Assembly (NCBI GenBank): GCA_964016875.1
Contig: OZ024721.1
Coordinates: 8,313,001 to 8,377,000 of the forward strand
Direction of reading: 5' to 3'
Length of the DNA: 64,000 bases
From: Fallopia convolvulus
Taxonomy: Eukaryota; Streptophyta; Magnoliopsida; Caryophyllales; Polygonaceae
Positions within the stretch are counted from its first letter, which is position 1; the number at the start of each line of letters is the position of its first letter. Under the pieces are notes generated by a model that had not been told where the DNA came from, ran no database searches, and saw nothing but the letters and a program-made list of their open reading frames with translations. The translations under genes and the position numbers were made by a program. Shown here piece after piece: positions 43,060-51,773 of the stretch.

Positions 43060-43584
43060 GTAGCAGAATGTGGAAATACTTCTGAGGAAGATATTGTTTT
43101 GCTAGCAGATGATTACACACATCAGGCATATGTGTGGTTTCTTGACTCAGGGGCATCCTATCATATATGTCCCAAAAGAGAGTTGTTTACAACATATAGC
43201 TGTGCAGATGGGGGTAGTGTCTCTATGGCAAACGGGTCTGTCTGCAAGGTTGTTGGGATCGGCTCAATCAGGTTTAGGACACATGATGGGAGGTTTTGCA
43301 CATTGAAAGAAGTCAGACATGTTCCACTTATGACAAAGAATCTGATATCTTTGAGTCTGCTAGACAGTAAGGGTTTCAGTTTCAAAGGTGAAGGTGGAGG
43401 TTTACACGTTTGTAAAGGTTCTGATGTGATTCTGAAGGGAGTCAAGCAGGGAACTTTGTATGTTCTACAGGGTTCAACAGTAACATGTTCTGCAGTTGTT
43501 GCATCAGTTGAAGTTCAGGGATCTGATCTGACCAGGCTATGGCATGCAAATTCTCTCAAAAGAAGATCTTCTTGGAGGCCATAA
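43060..43584 (+). pseudogene. Copia protease and pre-integrase region
   Basis: It contains VWFLDSGASYHICPKRELF, the copia aspartic protease site, then VRHVPLMTKNLISLSLLD and LWHAN of the pre-integrase domain. A frameshift at about 43550 passes to the integrase frame. Confidence 0.85.
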
Positions 43585-44371
43585 GGCCAAGAGTCTTGAG
43601 TTTTGTGAGCATTGTGTGTTTGGGAAACTACATCGCAGCAAGTTTCCTAAGGCAGTTCATCGAACAGAAGGCACTTTGGATTACATCCATTCAGATTGTT
43701 GGGGTCCTTCTCGTGTTGAGACTTTGGGCGGTCACAAATATTTTCTGTCTCTTATAGATGATTACTCTAGGATGACATGGGTATTCATGATGAGGCACAA
43801 AAGTGAAGCGTTCAGTAAATTCAAGGAGTGGAAGACGCTAGTTGAAAATCAGACTGGGAAGAAGGTCAAGAGGCTGCGAACTGATAATGGCCTGGAATTC
43901 TTTACATCTGAGTTTGATAATTTCTACAAAGATCAGGGTATTGCTCGCCATCACACAGTCAAACATACACCACAACAGAATGGTGTAGCAGAAAGAATGA
44001 ATCAGACACTCTTAGCGAGAGCAAGATGTATGCTCTCCAACGCAGGTCTTGCTAGACGGTTCTGGGCAGAAGCAGTTTCAACAGCTTGTTACCTCATCAA
44101 TCGGAGCTCACACACATGTATTGACTGCAAAACACCTTATGAGGTGTGGACTGGAAAAGTTGTTGATTACTCAAATCTGAGAGTTTTTGGTTGCACTGCT
44201 TATTATCATGTAGATGAGGGTAAGTTAGAGTCAAGAGCTAAGAAGGGAGTTTTCATGGGCTATGGTACAGGTGTGAAAGGGTACAAGATCTGGTCTGACA
44301 ACAAGATTATACTGAGTAGAAGTGTAGTCTTTGATGAGAGTTCTATGCTGAAATCTAGAGAGAAGGAGTAG
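43544..44371 (+). pseudogene. Copia integrase
   Basis: It shows the finger FCEHCVFGKLHR, then LDYIHSDCWGPS, LIDDYSRMTWVF, LRTDNGLEF and TPQQNGVAERMNQTLL, with all D, D, E positions present. It ends at FMGYGTGVKGYKIW and SVVFDES. A deletion then removes the rest of the linker and the N-terminus of RT, at a shared gaaggagt-like junction near 44362. Confidence 0.9.
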
Positions 44372-45681
44372 ACTACAACGAGATTTTCTCGCCAGTGGTT
44401 AGACATACTTCCATCAGGGTGTTGCTAGCAATAGTTGCACATCAGGATTTGGAACTTGAGGAACTAGATGTGAAGACGGCTTTCCTACATGGAGAGTTAG
44501 AAGAGGAAATATACATGAGCCAGCCAGATGGATTCCAAGTTCCAGGGAAAGAAAACTATGTTTGCAAGTTAAAGAAGTCCTTATATGGGCTAAAGCAGTC
44601 CCCCAGGCAGTGGTATAAGCGGTTTGACAATTATATGGTGCAGCTTGGATATCACAGGAGTCCTTATGATTGTTGTGTGTACTACAGTGACCTGCAGAGT
44701 GGTTCACGCATTTATCTGGTTTTGTATGTTGATGATATGTTGATTGCTGCTCAGAATAAGTCAGACATTCAGAAGTTGAAGGGTTCTCTCAGTGCAGAGT
44801 TTGAGATGAAAGATCTAGGTGCTGCTCGAAAGATTCTGGGAGTTGAAATCTATAGGGACAGGAAGAAGAGAAAACTCTTCTTATCACTAGAAGGGTACAT
44901 CAAGAAAATTTTGAGCAGGTTTGGAATGTCTTCAGCCAAACCTATAGATACTCCAATGGCATCTAACAGTAGGCTGGGAATGTACACAATTCAGACTGAT
45001 GAGGAGAAAGAGTACATGTCTCGTGTCCCATATGCTAGCGCAGTTGGGAGTCTGATGTATGCTATGGTCTGCACTCGACCAGATCTAGCATTTGCTGTTA
45101 GTGTGGTAAGTCGGTTTATGGTTCAGTCTGGAAAGGAACATTGGCAAGCTGTTAAGAGGATTTTCAGGTACCTCAGAGGCACTTCAGATGTTGAATTGTG
45201 CTATGGGAATGATACAGAGTGCTTGGTTGCTGCGTTTTCAGAATCTGATTATGCTGGAGATGTGGACAGTAGGAGATCTATGACTGGTTATGTGTTCACT
45301 CTTGGAGGTTCTGTGGTGAGCTGGAAGGCGACTCTACAGCCTACAGTTACTTTGTCTACCACTGAGGCAGAGTATATGGCTTTGACAGAAGCTGCTAAAG
45401 AGGGAATATGGCTAAAAGGGCTGGTTAATGATTTAGGCCTACATCAAGATCAGGCTTTAGTGTATTGTGACAGCTTGAGTGCAATATGCTTAACCAAGGA
45501 TCAGGTCCATCATGAGAAGACGAAGCACATTGATGTCAGGTACCATTTTCTGAGGAATGAGAAGAGAATCCAGGTGAAGAAGGTAGGGACAGCCGATAAC
45601 CCTACTGACATGTTCACCAAGCCAGTTCCAGAGAGCAAGTTTCAACATTGTTTGGACTTGCTCAATATTACAAGTCAGTAA
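44372..45681 (+). pseudogene. Copia RT and RNase H
   Basis: It begins within RT at DYNEIFSPVVRHTSIRVLL. AFLHGELEEEIYMSQPDGF, LKKSLYGLKQSPRQWYKRF and the catalytic YVDDML follow. RNase H is visible as SDYAGDVDSRRSMTGYVF, LSTTEAEYMALTEAAKE and HEKTKHIDVRYHFL. The RNase H first acidic residue is Glu (ESDY) where Asp is usual. The frame differs from that of the integrase. Confidence 0.92.
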
Positions 45682-45801
45682 TCTGAGCCCTTAGGGGCAA
45701 TCTGAGCCCTTGTTTAGGGGCAATCTGAGGCAGAGAAATTCTGGCACTGTCATGGTGCATCTGATTCTGTTTATGAGAGGATTCAAGTCAAGGTGGAGAT
45801 T

Positions 45802-46077
45802 TGTTGATATGGCTTGAATACAATATTAGTTATGTTTGGGCCTCTCATAATCTGTTTGGGCCTTCAGCCCGTTATCTGTACTAGGGTTTGTACTAGGGTT
45901 TCTTGAGTCTCTATATAAACTCTTGAAATGCCTAATATTATAACACTCTGAAATCAGCCTCCATAATAATATACACTTTCTCTGCCCGTGGACGTAGATA
46001 ACACACTGTTACCGAACCACGTAAATCTCTGTGTTGATCTTCTCTTTATTGTTCTCGTTTGATCTCTTGTTACAACA
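45802..46077 (+). mobile_element. Copia 3' LTR
   Basis: Starts TGTTGATATGGC, ends ttgttacaaca, followed by the cataa target copy. It is almost identical to 42109-42384. Confidence 0.94.
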
Positions 46078-46082
46078 CATAA

Positions 46083-46887
46083 AGTTTCAAATCTTAGGCT
46101 GAAAGGAATTGAACCTTATTCTGAAAAACGCAAATACTACCTATAACCATGTTAAATGTAGGAGGAATCAACCTATATTCAGAACTTAAATGAATATCAA
46201 AGAATTGATAAGTATCAACCGTCAACTGCAACCATAATCAAACTCCTCTTAGCAATCACAACTGCCCAAGACAAAAATCACATCAAGTCAAACAGGAGGT
46301 GAGGAGGACAACAGCAACACAACAAAATCCAACCAAAAAGATCAGAGTAAGCAGATAAAACTCAATAAAACATGCAAAAAAAGTATATTATAAACAGTCA
46401 CCAAATCCAGCACTTAATAGCAGCATCGCATTGATATAAAAAAAAACCCATAAAACAAACTACATTTAGAAATGCACATTACCATCCTAGGTTAGTAGTG
46501 GGGACAACACCAACACACACACAAAAATCACACTAAGCAAATAAAACTCAACCAAATTTGTAATGATGAAATAACTACAAACATCCACCAACTACAGCTC
46601 ATAATCATATTAAGAAACAATGTATCCCAAGAATTCCACTAAAACCTAATATATTCATCAAAATGGTATAATCAGTAACCACCAAATCCAGAAGGATGAA
46701 CTTAGCACCAACACAAAAAACCCAACCCAAAAAGAGCACACTAATCACATCGAATCCAACCAAATTTGCACTAAATGAAACAATCACAAACAGACACCAA
46801 ATCCAGGTCATAATCACAAAATGGCCTGTCCTACTAAAACTAAACACATGAAACAAACTTGCAATTAGCACTAGTGAGTGTACATAC
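46083..46887 (-). repeat. GlcAT14-like intron 1, upstream part with degenerate tandem copies
   Basis: Two or three diverged units of roughly 400 bases follow each other. Strings such as caccaaatccag, aaaactcaa and aaacaaact recur in the same order. One unit ends near 46475-46510 with ttaccatcctaggttagtag, which resembles the exon 1 donor area at 46880-46910 (taccgtcttgggtcagcag). This suggests that the exon 1/intron 1 junction was duplicated. Confidence 0.5.
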
Positions 46888-46920
46888 CGTCTTGGGTCAG
46901 CAGGGGATAATCCAAGGCAC
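46888..46920 (-). pseudogene. GlcAT14-like exon 1, 3' end
   Basis: This reads LDYPLLTQD directly after the TSD and ends at a donor, gacg|gtatgta. It continues exon 1 in frame from 50557 when the composite element and one GGCAC copy are removed. The 'SALDYPLLTQDD' stretch is strongly conserved in plant GT14 proteins. Confidence 0.88.
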
Positions 46921-47292
46921 TGATACAAATCCGAGGTGGGTTCGTATCGAGCCCTGTGGTTCAAGGCGAAGAGTCGAGTCCGATGGGAACTCAGCCTCAA
47001 AAAAGATACGTAAAAGAGAGCAAAGCAAAACTAGGGCAACTAATTTCTTGATTAATTAACTGATAAGGTAACAAGAAGTATTTAAACCTAAGCCCTAACG
47101 GTTCAAAAAAGGCGTCCCGGGAAAGAACCGTAAAGAAAACCCGAGAAGGAAGATAACTCCAGTTTATAAAAAATTACAACTTTAAATTAATTAATGCAAA
47201 TAAATAAAATTTATTCCTCATATCACTTCGGTGGACGACGATTCCTGACGGGCCTCATATTACTATCTATGATACTCGTATGGCCCGTATCA
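46921..47292 (-). mobile_element. Element A 3' LTR
   Basis: A 372-bp LTR with TGATAC...GTATCA ends. On the minus strand it follows the purine tract attgggggagagaa. Its U5 end resembles that of element B's LTR (ggatttgtatca against gggtccgtatca). Confidence 0.85.
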
Positions 47293-49241
47293 TTCTCTCC
47301 CCCAATGAGATTCGGCTTGTCCTCAAGCCGTAAATCTGGAAAAGATCGTTGCATCGTGTCAGCTGACTCCCATGTCGCAGTCGCAGGTGCACCATCGCTC
47401 TATTCAACCAACCATTCCGAGTGCGGAATCACATCAACAAGTACCTCACGGCTGTCTGTGGCGCGTATGGGTCGGGAAATCGGTTTGTCATACAAGAAGT
47501 CAGCCGGCAATAGGCTGGGAGTCACAGGCGAACCATCCGACACAAAGCGCTTGAGCAAGGAGACATGAAAGACATTATGTATATGTGCCGTGGCAGGGAG
47601 GTCTAAGCGATACGCCACCGGACCTATACGCTCGATGATCTCGAACGGTCCATAAAATCGTCGGGCCAACTTAGCAGACAAAGGCCTAGCAACGGAATGC
47701 TGACGATACGGTTGAAGTTTCAAAAGAACAGAATCACCAACCTGAAACTCCACATCTCGGCGATGTTTATTAGCTTGAGAGGTCATCCGCTGCTGCATCT
47801 TTATCAAATTGGAGCGGAGTAATGCGGAAACTTGTTCTCGATCTCGGATAGCCTCGGCCGCTGGGGACGGTGGTCCGGACGGCAAGGTGACGCGGGCTAT
47901 TGGCGGGGCTTCACGACCATATAAGGCGCGGAACGGGGACATGCCTAATCCCTCATGATGCATAGAATTCAAAGCAAGCTCCGCCCACGGCAGAAAATCA
48001 AACCAACGACGGGGTCGGCTTTGTGTGAAAGCATGCAAATATTGCTCCAATCCGCAGTTCTTGACCTCTGTTTGCCCATATGTCTGCAGATGATAGGCGG
48101 TACTATGGCGGAGCTTCGTACCACTAAGACGGTGCAATTCTGTCCAAAAAGTACTGCGAAAAATCGGATCACGGTCGGACATAATGGAAGCCGGAATGCC
48201 GTGTAATTTAACGACAATATCAACAAACACAGCAGCGACTTTCGGCGCATCAAATGAAGGTCCCAGCGCACCAAAATGTGCATATTTAGAAAGTCGATCA
48301 ACAACAACCAGGATCGTAGTATAGTGACGGGAAGGCGGTAAACCGGTAATGAAATCCATGGAAACTTCATGCCAAACCAGCTGGGGAACGGGCAGGGGTT
48401 GCAAAAGACTCGCCGGTTTACTAGTGTTGTACTTTGTGGATTGGCAAATAAAACAGGAATCAACAAATCGTTTCACATCTGCGCGCATGCCTTTCCAATA
48501 AAAAACATCAGCCACACGTCTGAAAGTGCGATCAATGCCCAGATGGCTGGCTGTAGGAGCCGAATGAAATTCCGACAATATTCCCGACTTAAGCGGTGAA
48601 GCCGATTCAACCACCAGACGATGCCCATAGTACAGAATGTCGTCATAAATTTGAAATGGCGACGAAAGTTTCCCTGTCGCGGAGGCTGTATGCAATTCTT
48701 TCAGATCGTCAAGGGTGTTGTTTTCCCGACGCAGCTTGTGAAGTAACTCGGGCATAGGCGCCGAAAACGAGAGGAACTCCTTAATTGGCACATCATCATC
48801 AATCATACATCTTGACAGTGCATCCGCTACCTTGTTACTAGCTCCCGTTTTATATTCGATGCGAAATTTATAACCCATCAATTTCCGCATAAAAAAATGT
48901 TGATCAGGTGTTTGAATTACCTGAGTCAGAAGTTCCTTGAGGCTCTTTTGATCACTACGAATAACGAATTCACAACCCAGTAGATATTGGCGCCATTTTT
49001 TAACAATAGAAACAATGGCGAAGAGCTCCCTATGGTAAGCAGATGAGCCCCGACGTCGGACGCCCAACTTCTTACTGAAAAAAGATAACGGCCGATCATC
49101 CTATAAGAGTACCGCCCTGACGCCCTCGTCTGAAGCGTCCGTCTCAATCACAAAAATCTTGGAAAAATCAAGCAACTGCAGAATAGGAGGTTGCATCATT
49201 GTTTCTTTCAGACGAGAGAAAGTTGCATCGGCAGAAACTAT
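47293..49241 (-). pseudogene. Element A pol 3' half: RNase H, integrase, chromodomain
   Basis: It starts in the RT-RNase H connection (FSRLKETMMQPPILQL). RNase H begins VIETDASDEG but is broken by a TAG. From 49067 a 555-residue open frame has FVIRSDQKSLKELL, the integrase finger ending CFICQ, then VVVDRLSKYAHF, MSDRDPIF and YGQTEV as the D, D, E sites. MSPFRALYGREAPP, NVFHVSLLKRFV and a chromodomain VLVDVIPHSEWLVE follow. A TAG (47400, Trp in relatives) breaks the chromodomain before ATWESADTMQRSFPDL and LEDK. Reina-type chromoviruses fit best. Confidence 0.88.
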
Positions 49242-49574
49242 TGATACGCTATAATTATGCTAGCAGAATATATCAGGATATTAGGATAATTATGTTTTCC
49301 TTTTATTTAAAGATTTCATTTTATTTTTATTAAGAATATCTTTTTTATTTCAGCAATTAGGGTTTATCTAGATATCAGGGTTATTATAAATATCCCTTTA
49401 GGTTGTTATTATGCAATCAATCAAGGAATCAAAAATATTTCTTTACTCTAAATTTATCTTCCGTTCTTCATCCCGTGGCTACCAACCACGTTTATTGAGC
49501 CAATCCCACATCGGGTGCGTCTCAAACCCTTGACCAACAAGGTTCTGATATGAATCCACACCGGGTCCGTATCA
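49242..49574 (+). mobile_element. Element B 5' LTR
   Basis: 333 bp, TGATACGCTATAATTATG to GGGTCCGTATCA. It is nearly identical to 50218-50556. The bases after it (attggtgctttcattcatg) are a primer-site form seen after LTRs of several plant gypsy elements. Confidence 0.9.
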
Positions 49575-50217
49575 ATTGGTGCTTTCATTCATGAACTCTA
49601 CCATCACCATGTTCGTAGTTCCAAGCCATATCCGAGACCATCCCCCACATATAGAGTTGAAGATCCGTAATCGATATATGGAATATGAGATTCGTTGTCG
49701 TCAGATAGATATGGAATCTGAAGATCGTCGTCGTCGGATACATCAGATTTTTTCTAGAATGGAACTCAATCACAAAGCCGCGACGACCGAGCCCTCGACG
49801 ACCGAGCTCGCACCCGCGGCGACCGAGCCCGCGCCCGCAATGACCAATTACGCGTTCAGGACCACCACTCATGTCCTCGGTACCGATCCGGCGGAGGTCG
49901 TTACCGACCTGGTCCCGTGTTTCGCACCTGCTCCCTACCCGCGCCTGCGGCCGCCTCATTCTCCAAAAGTTTTGTGCTCGGGAACTTCTTTTCCGGAGTT
50001 TGATTCACCAAAGGGTGACTGGATTCAACTTGGTATCGAAGAACGGTCGTTGATTATTAGTGCCCATGGGGGGTCACAACAATTTGAGTTTCGGATGTTG
50101 ACTCAAGTTGTGCTACATGTTTAATGGGACCTTGGAAGATTAAACTCCACGATCCGTTTCATGAGTCTCCTCCTGCTTTCCGACTTGAGGACAAGTCGAT
50201 TCTCAACGGGGGAGAAT
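49575..50217 (+). pseudogene. Element B internal region, gag start fused to pol end
   Basis: A 182-residue ORF (49576-50124) starts MVLSFMNSTITMFVV, includes a Glu/Arg-rich helix and FPEFDSPKGDWIQL, similar to the gag start 'FDG-DPxGW'. It stops at 50122. The remainder encodes FRLEDKSILNGGE in one frame, the last residues of a chromovirus polyprotein, then the purine tract aacgggggagaat. Everything between has been deleted, so B is a short non-autonomous derivative. Confidence 0.75.
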
Positions 50218-50556
50218 TGATACGCTATAATTATGCTAGCAGAATATATCAGGATATTAGGATAATTATGCTTTCCTTTTATTTAAAGATTTCATTTTAT
50301 TTTTATTAAGAGTATCTTTTTTATTTCAGCAATGAGGATTTATCTAGATATCAGGGTTACTATAAATATCCTTTTAGGTTGTTATTATGCAATCAATCAA
50401 GGAATCAAAAATATTTCTTTACTCTAAATTTATCTTCCGTTCTTCATCCGATCTCGTGGCTACCAACCACGTTTATCGAGCCAATCCCACATCGGGTGCG
50501 TCTCAAACCCTTGACCAACAAGGTTCCGATACGAATCCACACCGGGTCCGTATCAG
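50218..50556 (+). mobile_element. Element B 3' LTR
   Basis: 339 bp, same ends as 49242-49574. Its right end is the right boundary of the whole composite insertion. Confidence 0.9.
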
Positions 50557-50880
50557 GCACTGAGAGTGATAAACTAATCCCAATCCCAATCCATATTCAA
50601 TTTGAGCAAAACCGTTGCAGCCTTGAGGGTTTCAGCGATGTTGGTGCCACCCATGTAGGTCAGCCAACCAGGCTTCCCAATCACATCCACATTCCTAAAT
50701 GCCTGAATTTTCGGCACGGCAATCAATGTCCCAGCTAATCAATCTCTCTCATTTGATGGCGAATCCATGGCGAGGTGTAATAGGTACTGATTCATGGGGT
50801 GGTAGACTGCGAGCAGGAGCCTGAAGATCCGTTCCTTATTTCCACGACCGCCATAGATGTAGTACGGGAACGATGGAGGG
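50557..50880 (-). pseudogene. GlcAT14-like exon 1, 5' part
   Basis: The frame reads PSFPYYIYGGRGNKERIFRL, then LLAVYHPMNQYLLHLAMDS, a TGA, VPKIQAFRNVDVIGKP, TYMGGTNIAETLKAATVLLK, a TAG, and FITLSA. This is the N-terminal half of the GT14 catalytic domain. It is cut at Ser-Ala by the composite retroelement. The sequence upstream of 50880 could not be matched to the usual stem/anchor region. Confidence 0.85.
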
Positions 50881-51773
50881 TACTGATCTTACCGGCCAAC
50901 AGGGACGGCTTCTCGGGCGTCCGCGGTGTTGGTGGGGCGGGAGGTAACTTTTTTCAACCAGCCCCCGTACTATGAAAGTTTCAAATAAACACTCGAACTT
51001 GTAACTTTTTTTAAATAAAATTCGTCCGAATTTTCCCAAATTTTTTATATATTTCGAATTAATAAAGTATTCATTTATTCTTTAATTTCTTTGAGATCTG
51101 ACAGCCATACGTAAATCATTTCCCTCTCGAGCGAACGTTCTCACCATATCTGGGCCTAGCCAGGATTCGGAGTCAGTGGGGGCTAAATATATAAACTTAG
51201 CGCCTTATCCAAATAAAGTCGTAGGAAAATCATGATTTCTAGGTTGACAAGGTCCCTTTTGTAAATAAACTCGTCTAACCCTTTCTCTATCCTTCAAATC
51301 ATAGGCAAATATATTTCTCTTTAACCCTAGATCATCAGACAAATTATCAGATCCAACCTCAACATCAGCAGTAGACAGATTTGATAAATTCAGCACACAT
51401 TCACCAACTCAATACACAAACACAAATACCTAGAATCTGAAATTGGGGCTAATACAAATTCATCAAATATGAAATTGGAGGTAAAACAAATCTGAAATTG
51501 AGCAAACACAATTACACAACTCATCAAACTATCAATCCATAGAAGAGAGGAGTCAGACTACTAACACAAATTCATCAAATCTGAAATTGGGCCTAACACA
51601 AATATGAGGATCGGAGTTATGGAGGAGCGTCAAGTACTCTCAGATTCAGGATTTCAGTCGTGCGTCGCGTACAAAAACAAAATACTACAGAGATGGGCGT
51701 GCGTTTAAACCTAAAAAAAAATTGTTTTTTTGGTATAATATATAAAATTTTATTTAATATTTAATGATTCTAA
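50881..51773. other. Region between GlcAT14-like exon 1 and the RT gene
   Basis: It includes the unmatched upstream part of exon 1 (to ~50950), then AT-rich DNA. At 51155-51185 a ccaggattcggagtcagtgg / gggct word occurs, of a kind repeated in plant genomes. It faces a similar gtggcggatctac ... cccccact block read on the minus strand at 55610-55665. Several copies of tcatcaaatctgaaattg lie at 51460-51600. No gene is seen. Confidence 0.45.

Larger units (their letters stand above)
42109..46077 (+). mobile_element. Ty1/copia element (Tork-like) in intron 1
   Basis: Two 276-bp LTRs (42109-42384 and 45802-46077) and a perfect 5-bp duplication CATAA (42104-42108, 46078-46082). The tRNA-Met primer site ctggtatcagagcc is at 42388. 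The purine tract aaggtggagatt precedes the 3' LTR. Gene order is gag, protease, integrase, RT-RNase H. The integrase-before-RT order marks it as copia. Stops, frameshifts and an internal deletion make it inactive. Confidence 0.95.
46921..50556. mobile_element. Composite chromovirus insertion in GlcAT14-like exon 1
   Basis: The 3636-bp unit has left end TGATACAAATCC, right end GGTCCGTATCA, and a perfect flanking GGCAC (46916-46920, 50557-50561). The host exon frame is continuous across it, which confirms the duplication. Inside are a minus-strand LTR plus pol 3' half (element A, 46921-49241) and a complete small plus-strand LTR element (element B, 49242-50556). A and B are related but distinct. 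A has no right LTR, and B has no matching target duplication of its own. Confidence 0.85.
40370..50880 (-). pseudogene. GlcAT14-like glycosyltransferase gene, broken and interrupted
   Basis: Four exons can be assembled: 50557-50880 plus 46888-46920 (exon 1, split by a retroelement), 41259-41334, 41045-41158 and 40370-40884. Together they follow the Core-2/I-branching family (GT14) pattern of plant beta-glucuronosyltransferases that decorate arabinogalactan proteins in the Golgi. Evidence against function: TGA in 'SNERD' and TAG in 'WDWD' of exon 1, an apparent two-base loss at the exon 3 donor, and a 3.6-kb insertion in exon 1. Intron 1 holds a Ty1/copia element. The N-terminal membrane anchor was not recognised. 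Confidence 0.85.

Noticed and set aside
49237..50561. Independent insertion of element B with its own target duplication
   Set aside because: The flanking 5-mers are actat and ggcac, which differ. The ggcac matches the far left side at 46916 instead.
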